Below, in pieces: positions 22,130-33,124 of a DNA stretch of 64,000 bases. The number at the start of each line of letters is the position of its first letter. Within the stretch, counting starts at the first letter, position 1. The notes beneath the pieces were generated by a model that worked only from the letters and a program-made list of their open reading frames with translations, was not told the origin of the DNA and did not search any database. The translations under genes were made by a program, and so were the position numbers. This DNA is from Bettongia penicillata ogilbyi (Eukaryota; Chordata; Mammalia; Diprotodontia; Potoroidae), in NCBI GenBank assembly GCA_023548195.1, contig JAJHZJ010000416.1, positions 2,688,396 to 2,752,395 of the forward strand. Direction: 5' to 3'.

Positions 22130-22680
22130 CAGGGCTGAGCAGTATTATTTGTGGGTAAGATCTGAGTTCAAATTGTTCTCTGATACTAGCTGTGCACTAA
22201 GTTGCTTAATGTCTCCAAGCTGCAGTTTCATCATCTATTTAGTGCTTCTTAAACTGTGGGTGGTGACACCATATGGGGGTCATGAAAAATTTGGCAACAG
22301 TAAAAGGTTTCTGAATACACAATGACCAAAAATAAATTAAAAATCAAACAAGTAATGAATCCGAGGTGTTTCTGGCAGTGCTTGCTCATGTTGTGTCACA
22401 CAACTTCACCACAGCCTTGGTTCTGAACCAAGTACGTGCAGCTCATGCACACTTTGCACTGAGCATGCCATCACACTGTGCAATGCCAACTCACACTACT
22501 GGAAACATGAAAAGAGGTTGTGAGTGGAAAAAGTTTAAGAAGCCCTAAATGTATTTGAGGATAATGAAATCTGAAATACCTGCCTCACAGGGGTGTTGTG
22601 AGATTTGACTGAGATAATGTATGCAAAGTGCTTTGTTAAACTTACAGTGCTAGATATATGTCACTTGTTGTTTTCATCAC
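22130..22680 (+). repeat. MIR-like SINE, split by a hAT MITE
   Basis: Left part 22,130-22,239 ('gatctgagttcaaattgttc', 'ctgcagtttcatcatcta'), right part 22,548-22,680 ('ataatgaaatctgaaatacc', 'tcacaggggtgttgtgagat', 'gcaaagtgctttgttaaac'). The two halves join in order across the MITE. Confidence 0.8.
22240..22547 (+). mobile_element. hAT-type MITE
   Basis: 308 bp with terminal inverted repeats 'tagtgcttcttaaact' and, at the other end read in reverse complement, 'tagggcttcttaaact' (15 of 16). The flanking octamers 'catctatt' and 'aatgtatt' agree at 6 of 8 positions, as expected of an old hAT 8-bp duplication. No transposase. Confidence 0.8.
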
Positions 22681-23026
22681 TGTTGTTGTTAACACTGTAA
22701 TGTAATGGTCAGCATTTCATGCCCTTGAGGGAAAAAAAGGGATATTTTATAATGAACAATCAAACAAGGTTGAAGGGTTTCATTATGATAGTATATAGTT
22801 AATATACTTAAACAGCACCCTAATATAACCCACTGGTCACCCCTCCTTGGAAGTGATTCTGTAGAGCTCTGATATCAGACAAATAACCATTTCCTTCCTC
22901 TGTTCCCTTGAAGTGGAGTCAAGGAAGAGGAAAAACCAGGCAGATGCCTCAATTTGGGCCAAATGACCTGTGTAATAGGAGTGGTTGCAATAGATTGTAG
23001 AGAACTACACAGTTGCCACTTTTTCT
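22681..23026. other. No recognisable feature
   Basis: AT-rich linker between the MIR and the right copy of the duplication. Confidence 0.4.
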
Positions 23027-23295
23027 ATTTCTATGTCATAAAGGCAGCCAGAAAGAAGAATTTGTATTTGTCACAAGTCATGAAATGTCTCCAATTGCTT
23101 TCCTAAATAAACACAAGTGTGTTTGCTCTAGCTCTTAACCCTGGGCAGATTACAGTGCTCTCTGACCAGGAAATAAAACCACCATCAAACACCAGCGTTC
23201 TCTGAGTCCCATTTAAATATGAGCCAGCTGGGGTTCTCAGCATTAATCACAGGTGATTCCATAGAGTCTCAGGTATTGTGTGCTTTTCTCAAATG
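23027..23295 (+). repeat. Right copy of the diverged direct duplication
   Basis: Matches 20,701-20,968. Opens 'ttctatgtcataaaggcagc', shares 'ctaaataaaca', and ends after 'agctggggttctcagcatta' and 'atcacaggtgatt'. Confidence 0.75.
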
Positions 23296-25584
23296 AAGAA
23301 AGCTGCACGTACTTGCCCACAAATCCCCAGCTAAAGGATGGGATGGTCAGCATCAAGAAATGATGTTAGGGAAATCCTACTTCAAGACAGCTGCTTACTG
23401 TTTCTGGAGATGTGACTATAAGGAACTAGAGAAAGAAAATGCGCATGGCTGGGGCGGGGGTGGGGATGTTATTGTCTTGTTTTAGATTTTTTCATGAGTG
23501 GATTAATTTTTTTCTTGGGGAATTTGGAACATAGATTTGCTACTTGGGTATCCATTTTGGCAAAGAAAGTAACATTTTATATATTCAGTTTATGGTCTAT
23601 ATTAGAATGGCAAGCAGTGGATTTGGTTATGGCTCCTAAATTGTCTAAGAAAAGAAATTGTATCTCCAAATTGCATGTCTGTTCTGTGCGTGTTTGCTGC
23701 AGCTGTCTGGTGTCCTTGTGTCTGCCAGAACTCCAAAGGTAGATCTTGTCTTGGCTGGTGTGTTTAGTAACTTTGTGAATAGGAAAATGAGGTTGATGCA
23801 GGAAATTATATTAGTAAATCAGGTACTTCTTCATTGAATTGGAGAAGGCAGGGGACTTTTATGGAAAGGAACTGCTATCAGTTCCAACCAATCCAATCCA
23901 GCCAGCACTTCTGAAATACCAGCTATGGGCTGGGCACTGTGTTAAGTGCTGAATGCTGACCTAGGATCAGGGAAAGGAGGACTCCCAGAACAATTTCCAT
24001 GACTATAAACAATCAGGCCATTGAATTCACATTTACTTTTAGGCATCCTTTGCTAAAGTTGATTGTGGGTAATTGCTAAGAGTAGGAAATGTGTTCACAT
24101 GCAGGGGTTTATCAAATGATTTTCTACTTTTTCCAGGTGATTTAGGCTTCTGAAACCTCATTTTTAAACTTGTGAATACTGAAGGAAATAATGTACAGGT
24201 GGTTTTGATTAATTTACTCTTGAACTGTAGAAATATTATTTAAATGCTCAGAAATGTATGAAAATCCAAAAAAAGTATTTAATAGCTTTTAGAAATACCT
24301 TTTCCTTATGAAACAGGAAGTAGTTATTTGCTACACAAGTACCTGAATGGAAATGTTAAAGAGCTCCAGTTTGACTAAAAATTTTGCACCCTCGAGTTTT
24401 GGGTGGGTTTTTAACCTTACTGAATAAGTTCCTATCCATGTCCTATCCATTTGGTTTTCTTTATGTATCCTTCAGTTACATTTGTTTCTCATCTCACTAC
24501 CTTACCTCTTGAAAAGTTAATTGATTCATTGGATAGTTTCTATTCAAGGAAAACTCAGAGTTGTACCTTTTTATTTCTAGGTGTTTTATTTTTTCAAATT
24601 CCTTCCAATGGGCTCTTTCTGGTGCCATTGGTCATCAAATGTGGGTTAGCAAATTGCTTCTATGTTATTAGCTCTTTATTTCAGTCATTTTTTATTGTAA
24701 GTGAGATTCTAAGCCTCAGGCCAGCCAAATACTGCTTGGCTATAATCTTCAGGTGGGAAGCAAAAATTCCCCATTTCTCAATAATAGCTAGTATCCTTTT
24801 GTTTGGTACAACACATCTATCTGACTCTGGCATCAACCTACTCAGTGATTGCTAACCTTTAAGTATGTTTATGTATGTGAGCATCACTGTCAGATGTTTT
24901 TGAACACAACAATAATAGTGTGGGTGAAAAATAAACCAATTTTTATTCCAGGGGAAAGGGGCTCAGGCCATTTCTGTTGAATACTCTGACAGGGTTAAAT
25001 AGTTAGGGGATAGTACACAATCAAGAAGAACAATCCAGATTGTCAAGAAAAGGGTACTTTCAGGAGCTAGAATCAGGTTACCCTTTCCATAGTCAGAGAG
25101 GGAGAGAGACTGAGAGAGAGGGGTGGTAGAAAGTTGATGTTACAGAAGTTGAGTAAGGGAGTAAGGTCAGGAACAAAGGAAAATGATATTAGTTTGCCAA
25201 GTCAAAAGGATGCTGACATTTTGGTTTTGTCTCAGTAGGTCATATATAATGATGTCGTTTGACTCCTTTGTGCTTTCCAAAGTTGCTCCTAATGTGGTTG
25301 TGATGACTTTGTCAGGTCATGGAATTATTAACCAACAAGAAGCTAGACATTAATGAACAAGAACTAGACAAGATGGTGTAATAGGCTTCCTATCTTGACC
25401 ATATCTTAGGCACACATTAAAGTTTCCTTAAATTAGTTAGATGCCCATAAACCTGACATCTTGGTTCTAAAAGGAAGAATGTAACAGCCTCTTGTACATC
25501 AGTTTTTTGTTTCTGTCATTGTAAACTTTTTAAAAAATATATGAAATGGGCATACAATTTAGTTCACTAACCATTTACTGCCTT
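23296..25584. other. Unique interval, no gene supported
   Basis: Contains a G-rich run (23,451-23,465), an L2 scrap near 23,900-23,950 ('ctatgggctgggcactgtgt'), an AG-rich tract at 25,097-25,122, and a 134-codon frame at 24,451-24,855 that is hydrophobic but has no recognisable domain or repeats. Confidence 0.45.
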
Positions 25585-25985
25585 TTGTGTTCAAACTATG
25601 CTTCAGAGAGCACAACTGATGGGCTGGCCACGTTTTTCAAAGGCAAAATGCATGCTTGCCAAAAAGACTGTTTTATAAAGAACTCACATGGGGTAGGCAA
25701 TCACATGGTGAGCAGAAGAAGCGATATAGGACACTCTCAAGGTCTCTCTCAAGAACTTTGGATTTCTGTGACATGGGAGATACTGGCACATGACCACTCA
25801 GCATGGTGTGCCCACATAATTTGGAGTATTCATGCCAAATATTCACATGGATTATCCATGCCCAGTGTGTGGTAGAGCATTCCGAGCTCATATTGGTTTG
25901 ATCAGCCACAGTTGGACACACTGAAACTTCACTTTATCATGGTGATGTCATTTTGGTCCTCTTCAAGAATGACAACAACCAACCA
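25585..25985 (+). mobile_element. LINE C-terminus with CCHH finger, copy 1
   Basis: Translation with frameshifts gives the end of a non-LTR retrotransposon ORF: a 'WAGHVFQ' block (about 25,622), 'PKRLFYKEL' (25,660-25,686), then CPVCGRAFRAHIGLISHSWT + H (25,859-25,920), a C-x2-C-x12-H-x3-H zinc finger. The non-coding tail 'gtcattttggtcctcttcaa' follows. Copy 2 is at 26.9-28.1 kb. Confidence 0.8.
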
Positions 25986-26014
25986 ACTGTCTTTTGTGTA
26001 CAAGATATTGTAGT

Positions 26015-26350
26015 AAGGTTGAGTGGTATAGTGGAAAGAGTGCTGGATTTGAATTCAGGAGACCTGGGTTGAAATCCTCATTCTGCTACTTAATACTTAT
26101 CTGATTTGAGCAAGTAATTTAATGTCTTTGAGTTTTGGTTTTCTCAGTTGCAAAATAAAGAGATTAAGCTAAATGATTTTAAGTTCCCTGTCATCTCTAA
26201 ATTAATAATGATCTTATGATTACAGCAATTTGCAATCCATTTCAGAGGGGTTAAATAATTTGTAAAAAAGATTCCATAGCTAGCAATTTGTTGAGCTGAG
26301 ATTTGAACCTAGACCCTTCGAATCCAAATCAGCAGCTCTTTATGCTATGC
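26015..26350. repeat. Sense SINE followed by antisense MIR
   Basis: 26,015-26,225: 'gtggtatagtggaaagagtg', 'cctgggttgaaatcctcatt', 'tgagcaagtaatttaatgtc', 'atgatcttatgatt'. 26,230-26,350: 'ggggttaaataatttgtaaa', 'gagatttgaacctagaccct'. Confidence 0.8.
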
Positions 26351-26394
26351 ACCACTGGTTACCTGACATATTTATTCCCATATTAATCAACCAG

Positions 26395-26916
26395 TCACTC
26401 AGTAAGCTTTGATTAAGCACCAACTGTGTGCCATCATTGAATCAGCTATTGGGGATATAAATACAAATGTAATAGGTGATTGGTCAATGAGGGCCAAGTC
26501 TTGGAAGTAGGTTCATTAACTCTCTTCCCTCTCCACATATATGCACATGTAAAGTGGCAGCAAGTAAAACCTATAAAAATAGGCTCTAATAATAATAAAT
26601 TACAATTATTATGTAATTATGTTATATATAATTATTACACAATTATGCTATATATAATTACATTACATATAATTATGTAATAATTATATTGTATATAATT
26701 ATGTAATAATTATATTGTATATAATTATGTAATAATTATATTGTATATAATTATGTAATAATTATATTGTATATAATTATGTAATAATTATATTGTATAT
26801 AATTATGTAATAATTATAAATTATAGACTGTACTCATAATAAAATGATCCTTGCTACAAAGAAGATTACATTCTAATGGGGTAGACAACAAATACATATA
26901 TAACTATAGGCTATTT
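26395..26916 (-). mobile_element. L2-type LINE remnant, antisense, first part
   Basis: 26,395-26,475 ('ttgattaagcaccaactgtg') and 26,830-26,916 ('gaagattacattctaatggg') are two pieces of one antisense L2, separated by an AT minisatellite and unrecognised linker. The same L2 goes on at 28,086-28,428 and 28,633-29,000 after two later insertions. Confidence 0.65.
26669..26818 (+). repeat. 26-bp AT minisatellite
   Basis: Five full and one partial copy of a 26-bp unit that starts 'ataattatgtaataattata' (copies begin at 26,669, 26,695, 26,721, 26,747, 26,773 and 26,799). Copies are identical as read. The unit has a self-complementary ATAATTAT core, and the flanks from 26,590 carry related imperfect copies. 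Confidence 0.95.
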
Positions 26917-28085
26917 GGAGAAGTTCATCAGTATCATACACCAGTTCCACAACAGCATGCTTGCACAGGTTTTAGATAATGGATGATGCTCTCACACTTT
27001 CCCAGTCCCCAGTGGAGTGAAACAGGGCTGTGTGCTTAGTCACATGCTTTTTAGCATGATGATTTTTGCAGTATTGTCAGATGCCTTCAACAAGAACAAA
27101 AATGGCATCAGGATCAGTTAGTTACTACACTGTTGTTGAATTTTTTAACTTGAAAAGGCTACAAGCCAAGACTAAAGTGGAGTGAGAGTTGGTACAATTT
27201 TTGTTTGCAGATGATTATACACTCAATGCAGCCGCAGGCTGAGATGCCACTGAGTATGAATTGATTCTCTGCCACTTGGGCTAATTTTGACTTGATAACA
27301 CCAAAAAATGAATTCTTCCACCAATTAGCACTGTATCATCCATACATGAGACCATTGGTTACAGCAAATGGGTAAATTTTGAATGCTGTGGGTAAGTTCA
27401 CTGACCTTAGCAGTGTACTTTACAGGAATGTACACATAGATGATGAGGTTGTGCTGACCTCAATATTGCATATCTGTGAAATCTGGACATGATACCAGCA
27501 CCTTGCCAGGAAACTGAATTGCTTCCATATGAATTTTCATGGGAAGATTCTGATAATCACCTGGCAAGATATGGGATAAGACACTGAGATTCTTCCTTGA
27601 GCTGACTGTCAAGCATTCAAACTCTGCTGCACAGAGCACAACTCTGATGGGCTGTCCATGTTGTTTGAATGCCAAACATGCCCAAAAGACTATTTCTCAG
27701 AGAACTTGCGCAAGGCAAGTGCTCACACAGAGTTCAGAAGAAGTGATCCAAGGACACTCTTCAGGTCTCTCTGAAAAACTTTGAAATAGTTTGGGACACG
27801 TGGGAGACACTGGCACATAAATGCCCAGCCTGGCATCTCCCCATTAAAGAAGGTGCTATGCCTTATGAGTAAAAAAAAGAATTGCAGTAGTTAAAAAAGA
27901 AACATGAGATGCACAAATTTAGAGATATCTCCACTCCAAATGTTCATATGGACTGCCCAATCTGTGCTAGAGACTCCAGAGTTCATAAAGGTCTAATCAA
28001 ACACAGCAAGACACACTGTACCTTGACCTTGATATAGTGATGCCATTTTGGTCCTCTTCAAGAACGAAGGACAACAATAATAAAT
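26917..28085 (+). mobile_element. LINE with CCHH finger, copy 2 (RT to 3' end)
   Basis: 5'-truncated non-LTR retrotransposon. Frameshifted translation shows 'FISIIHQFH' at the start, the reverse-transcriptase block 'PSGVKQGCVLSHMLFSMM' (27,007-27,060), the catalytic 'LFADDYTLNAA' (FADD at 27,204-27,215, intact), a C-terminal region around 27,640-27,790 as in copy 1, and the finger CPICARDSRVHKGLIKHSKT + H (27,957-28,019). It ends 'tggtcctcttcaagaacgaa' plus an AAT-rich tail. Many stops and frameshifts: dead. I do not assign a clade name. Confidence 0.85.
27007..28019 (+). pseudogene. Reverse transcriptase/finger pseudogene of the CCHH LINE
   Basis: Coding remnant of the above element: RT palm motif FADD retained, C-terminal C2H2-like finger retained, but the reading frame is broken repeatedly (for example the stop right after 'NAAAG'). 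The finger probably bound nucleic acid in the live protein (inference from the family type). Confidence 0.75.
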
Positions 28086-28428
28086 ATAGACAATATAAAT
28101 GTTAAGTGAATAAATAACTATATTCAATGTGATTAAATACAAAGTATTTGGGGGAAAGTGCACTAAGGGTCAGGAAAGGCTTCCTTTAGAACATCTTAAC
28201 AGAAGAGAGGCAGAAGTAAGGAGGCAGTGCATGACAGACATGATGGATATCCAAGTGCAAAGGCATTAAGATGTGAGATGGAGTGTTTTGAGTAAGGAAC
28301 AGAGAAATACCAAGTTTGGTTAGTTGTAGAATATGGGAAGGGAAAAAATGTCCACAATGCTGGAAAGATAGATTTGGGTTAGATTGTATATGACTTTAAA
28401 AACTAAAAAAGGGAGCTTATATTTTAAT
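28086..28428 (-). mobile_element. L2 remnant, antisense, second part
   Basis: 'Aggaaaggcttcctttagaa', 'gtgcaaaggcattaagatgt', 'ataccaagtttggttagttg' and 'gagcttatattttaatctg' follow the L2 order of the 8.1-kb copy. Confidence 0.7.
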
Positions 28429-28632
28429 CTGTGTGTCCGTCCCTCATTGCCAAAGAAGACACATGCCATCAGAGAAATGATGACATGACTTGCGCTTGAC
28501 TTTGTTTTGAGTGAGGGAGGCTTGTGCTGGTCACCATCCTCACTTCTCCTCCAGAGCCATCTGAACCCAGTGATCAGATATTCCAGGATGACTGGAGATG
28601 ATCCAGGATGAGGCAATTGGGGTTAAGTGATG
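28429..28632 (-). repeat. WSINE1-like SINE, antisense, 5' truncated
   Basis: Plus strand: 'gtgtgtccgtccctcattgc', 'caaagaagacacatgccatc', 'gacttgcgcttgactttgtt', 'ctcctccagagccatctgaa', 'gaggcaattggggttaagtg'. The SINE's 3' tail is on the left and the tRNA head is missing on the right. It sits inside the antisense L2, which resumes at once. Confidence 0.85.
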
Positions 28633-29000
28633 TAATAGGAAAGTGCAGAATTGATTGAGTAGAATGGTCATATGATCAGAACGGTGCTTAGGGAAAATTA
28701 CTTTGGCATTAGTGTAGTGGAGTGGTGAGAAGCTTGATGTAGGGTGACCAGTTAGGAAGCTATTACAATAAGCTGGGCAAAAAATGATGAAGCCCTAAGG
28801 AGGAAGCTGTGTGAACAGAGAGAGTAGGGGTCAGATGTGAGAGATGTTGTGAAAGTAGAAGTGACATGATTTGATAACTGATTAGATATACAGGGTAATG
28901 GATAGTTAGGAGTTCAGGATAATGAAGAAGTTTTGAATCCGAGAGACTGGAAGGGTATTGGTAGCTTCAATAGAAATTGGGATAAAAAATTGACGTAGGG
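28633..29000 (-). mobile_element. L2 remnant, antisense, third part
   Basis: 'Aaaattactttggcattagt', 'gaccagttaggaagctatta', 'agagactggaagggtattgg' continue the L2 interrupted at 28,428. Similarity becomes unclear after about 29,000. Confidence 0.7.
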
Positions 29001-29009
29001 GAGGATTAG

Positions 29010-29260
29010 GGATACATACATACACATGTACATGCACATATATGTATATATACATGTATACATACACATATACACATATGTGCTGAGTTGGGAATGTCTC
29101 CAGAATGTTGAAATTTCTGACAGTTAATGATATGAGACTAAACTGAGTCTATCTCTATATTATCTATCTATATCTATATGATTTTTAACTATCATTTATC
29201 TATATATCTACATTAGCATCTATGTCTGTCTATATCTATCAATCATCAATCTATGATAGA
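29010..29260 (+). repeat. TA/TG- and TATC-rich microsatellites
   Basis: 29,010-29,080 is alternating (TACA/TATG); 29,145-29,260 is TATC/TATA-rich with interruptions. Confidence 0.85.
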
Positions 29261-29470
29261 AATGGCTTAAGAAAGAAGAGAAGGTTTTGGAGTAGCTTCT
29301 TTTGGAAATGAGGAAGGAAATTAACCAGAAATGAAGGGATTGCCTTGCTGCAGTGAGAGCCCAAGTGAGTCAGATAACATGAATTTGACATGTACCTAGT
29401 CAGCACCAGGATGTGAAAATTTGTCTAGCTAATTTCATCAATTTGTAAGTAGGAGATGAAGAAGTAGTTA

Positions 29471-29680
29471 GTGGGTATATTCTAGGGTGGAGGTTTGGTG
29501 AGAGATGACAGGTAATAGAATAAAGTAGGCAAGGAGTCAGAAAACAGAAAGCATTATAGGCTGGAAATATTTAATATCAGGTTGAGATTAAAGGAGGAAA
29601 AGTGAAGTCAGAGCAGAGATAATAGCCTGAGAAAGTGCTGAGAAGTGGAGTGAGTGAAGGTTTTGATACAGGCCAAGAAT
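29471..29680 (+). repeat. Left copy of a 210-bp direct duplication
   Basis: Matches 31,268-31,476 at about 90% identity with one small gap, both starting 'gtgg(g/c)tatattctagggt' and ending '(g/t)ccaagaat'. It lies at the end of a region that may still belong to the antisense L2. Confidence 0.9.
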
Positions 29681-31267
29681 AGGTTTGAAGGGAGAAGAGA
29701 TAAAACCTAGCAAGAGGTGCAATTGTGTGAAGTTGTGACCTGATAGGATACGTTAGAGTTTCTAATTAGGGAGGCAGAGTAGTTATTGCAATATGATCCT
29801 ATGTAGTATAAAGCAAACAAATGATTCTGACCAAAGAGAAAGAGAGTAGGACCTAGCTCTGGGCCCGCCTGGAAAAGTCTGTGAGATGGTGGATCTCACA
29901 AGCTGTCCTCTCATACAGTGTCTCATAGTTGTTATGGGGAGCAAATGAGCAATGCACTCTGAAGTATACTTCTCTGGCAAACATTGATGCTTCTAATCTT
30001 TGGCTGATGATCTCTCTTCCTACCTCTCCTCCTTTTCTCAGTCCTTGGGACTTTCTTAGATCTTGGGACTTCCAACCTATAAAGGAGAAGAGAGGGATAG
30101 GATCATGTTTATTGCCCCTTCTCATAAAGTCCTTCCAAGCAGGTGGGTGTGGAGGAGAAAGTAAAGATTTTGTACAATCCTCCTTCACTTAAATCCAATT
30201 AACTTGCATGTAATGGTCTCACCTCCCTGATTTCATGGGTCCTCTTCCAGACAGAAGGATAGGCAACAACAACTAGGTGCAGTCTCCCTGAGAAGACTAA
30301 GTCCAGAGGGCCAGTGATTGGGATTTTGGTTTTCCTACTTTTCATTGAATATAATTGGGCCAGTTGGGAAGAGCCAATGTGAGGGCTTAGCTGGCATACT
30401 TAGCACAGGGGTACACTTAAGACCTTTTATGTTTAGAGAAAGGACCATAGCCCATGCTGAGTGCAAATGGCATGAAAGCGTGTCCTCTGTTGAATGGAGT
30501 TGTGTGTGTTGGAAAGAGAGACTTCCTAGGGCGCACACACCACTGACTATAGGTTTGGAGGTAGGGGGAGAGCAGGGCAAGGACATAGCTTAGCAGAGCC
30601 CTCTATTTTGCAGCTTTCTAATTTAGCTAATTATCCTTCTTAATTACATCTTAATACACTGGTTTTATTCTGTAGGAGTACTGAAAGGCTATCCACTGAC
30701 CTCTAAATTTGGCATCCTACAGCAAAGCCCTGCTTACCTCACTCTAGTTACATCTCTGTAAATCCTTCCAACCTTGCTCCAAGGACATCCCAGTGGGAAG
30801 AAGAACTACTACACACCTGTGCTATGGCCCATAGAGTCAAGATTTCCTTGGAGTACTTTATTCTGGCCTAATTCTCCTTTCATGGTGCTGTGAAAAGGAA
30901 TTGGGGGTATGAGAAGAATCAGGTTCATTACCTTATAATTATTAATGATGATATAAATTATCAATACCATATTTAGTCAAAAGCTTTATCAGGAACAAAC
31001 AAGTACTATACATGGGTGAACTATTTTAGGGTGAAACAGGAGTCATGGATTTCAGCCCATGTTCTCTATGGTGAGCTATTATGGTTCCCGACTAGGTATT
31101 TCAGGGACTGAGAAGTGTTTAGGCCTTCTAGCTGAGATTGCAGGATTGGCAAAGATGTTAGCATTTAACATTGATCAGCTTCCTACCTTCAAGTAGACTG
31201 ATATCTTAAAGTCTCCCAAGAAGCTGACTGTCCATTAAGAATGCTCAGGGTATGGAATACTCTGTCA
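29681..31267. other. Unique interval, no gene supported
   Basis: Overlapping frames of 65-111 codons on both strands (29,783-30,593) with no recognisable domains. I see no repeat family. Confidence 0.45.
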
Positions 31268-31476
31268 GTGGCTATATTCTAGGGTGGAGGTTTGGTGAGA
31301 GATGACATGTAATAGAATAAAGTAGGCAAGGAGCTAGAAAGCAGAAAGCATTATAGACTGGAAATATTTAATATCAGGTTGAGACGGAAGAAGGAAAGTG
31401 AAGTCAGAGCAAAAATAATAGCCTGAAGAAGTGCCAAGAAGTGGAGTGAGTGGAGGTTTTGATACAGTCCAAGAAT
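31268..31476 (+). repeat. Right copy of the 210-bp duplication
   Basis: Flanked by 24-bp imperfect direct repeats, 31,238-31,261 and 31,472-31,495, that agree at 19 positions; all five differences are transitions. This looks like an old insertion with duplicated target. Confidence 0.8.
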
Positions 31477-33120
31477 GTCCAGGATACAGAATACTACAGC
31501 TTCCATCACAAATTAGTGTGCAGCCCAGAAAGGACTGTAAGGTCTGAGCCAGGAATGAAGAGGCTATATATGAGAGAGAAGAAGGATTGCAAGAGTATAT
31601 AAAGGAGGAGAGGGATAGAAAAGGAATAAGAGGATTTGGATATTAAACCAATGATGCTGACAGGCTACAAAGCCAGAACCAAGATGTTGCATGTGGAAGG
31701 AACTGTTAGAATGCAAAACAAGTACCCTGAGGCTCTGAAACCAACACTCTTCCAGCAGAATAAATGAGCTCATTCCATTCTATCAGCCAGTAGATGTCCC
31801 TCTTTGTTACATCCTATCTGATCATTACCTTAGCTATCAGACAGTTCTGGTACATTACACGGCGATACTGCAGAGAGGGATCTACAATATTAAGAAGACT
31901 CTATTGCTTTTATGAACTGGCTCTGGGAGACTAGAGTACATTCCCATTACTGAGATGTGCTGTGTGCCTAACCAAATGCTTTTGGAAGCAGATAATTAGG
32001 CAATGCAGGAAATGTGTATTTAAAGAAGATATACAATAAGGATTCAGACTTTGGGCTTGAAAATGGCTTGCTGAATGAATGTTATGCCTGTTTCCTCACA
32101 TGGTACAGGCTTATTTTTCTTGGGAAGTTTGGCAGGGCCCAGACTTCCTTTCTCTTAGAACTGCCACTGTAGAGTTACCAGGGAGTGGCTTTTTGATTTT
32201 GAGTGTTTGCCAAGTAGCCCACCAGGATAGTTCCAGTCCTTCTGAAGAAATAAATCACTCTTTACAGATGTCCAAGAAAAGAAGATGCTGATTTTTAAAA
32301 TGTAACTTTCCTGGATAGGACACTAGTGACTAACACACAACTAGTGTGGATACATAGCCCTGTCAGACATCATGTTTGGAATCTGAAAGCACTTAAGAGT
32401 TAAATAATAAAAGACTCTGGGTCTGGAATAAATTACTAAAAATGCTAGTGCAAAGACAAAGCATTTACTATATTTTTAAGGCCCCAAAGAGAGAGTCTGA
32501 GGGAAAAGGTACTTTTCATATGAAATTTAAAGAAAACATGAAAGTCGATGAAGTGGGGAAAGGTCAGGAAGACTTTTCCCAAGATTTTTCCAGGTGGTCA
32601 AAAATGAGGCCAAGATGATTCTTACATCAAGTAGAGATTGAATTGTGAGAGGAGAGTCCATTGGCTGCTTCAGCTAATGATTCTATTTTTCTGCTATGAG
32701 GCTCCAATTCTGGGCTTGTTTTACCTAAAGGTATAGTTCCATATCTGGTACAATTTCAAGGGATTATGAAGCCTTCCTTTTCCTGAAAAATAGTATTCCC
32801 CACTTTATCATTGAAATGTGAAATCCCTTTAACAGAAGACAACCTCCTTTTAGAGATAAGGTTAAAAGGCAAATGGCTCTATGAGAGGGGAAATATATTG
32901 AGTTTATACTAAGGAGTAAATGACTGCTATTAAAAGGAGAGTATAGAGAACATAATTTGATTAGCAGGGGTAAGGAATGAACAGTGTTATCCATGATAAC
33001 TGAATGCAGCTCTAGGGAGGGAGCAAAAGGGCTCAGAAAGAGAAAAGTGAGTCACAAGACAAAAATCATATACTTCCCAGTTTTGCTATGGGATGGTCCT
33101 CAACCTCATAATAATAACTT
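31477..33120. other. Unique interval, no gene supported
   Basis: Short frames up to 76 codons, none recognisable. No repeats of note. Confidence 0.45.
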
Positions 33121-33124
33121 ACTT

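Noticed and set aside
20701..23295. Direct repeats considered as the two LTRs of a small provirus
   Set aside because: The interval between holds L2, MIR and a hAT MITE rather than retroviral genes, and no TG...CA ends or target duplication were found.
24451..24855. 134-codon open frame on the plus strand
   Set aside because: No recognisable domain, low codon bias, AT-rich hydrophobic composition, and no splice or promoter context. Chance length for 64 kb of AT-rich DNA.
26669..26818. Regular repeats considered as a CRISPR array
   Set aside because: The 26-bp units are directly adjacent without spacers; this is a minisatellite in a vertebrate genome.
30318..30593. Overlapping 91- and 83-codon frames on opposite strands
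   Set aside because: No similarity, no conserved motif, and mutual shadowing suggest chance.
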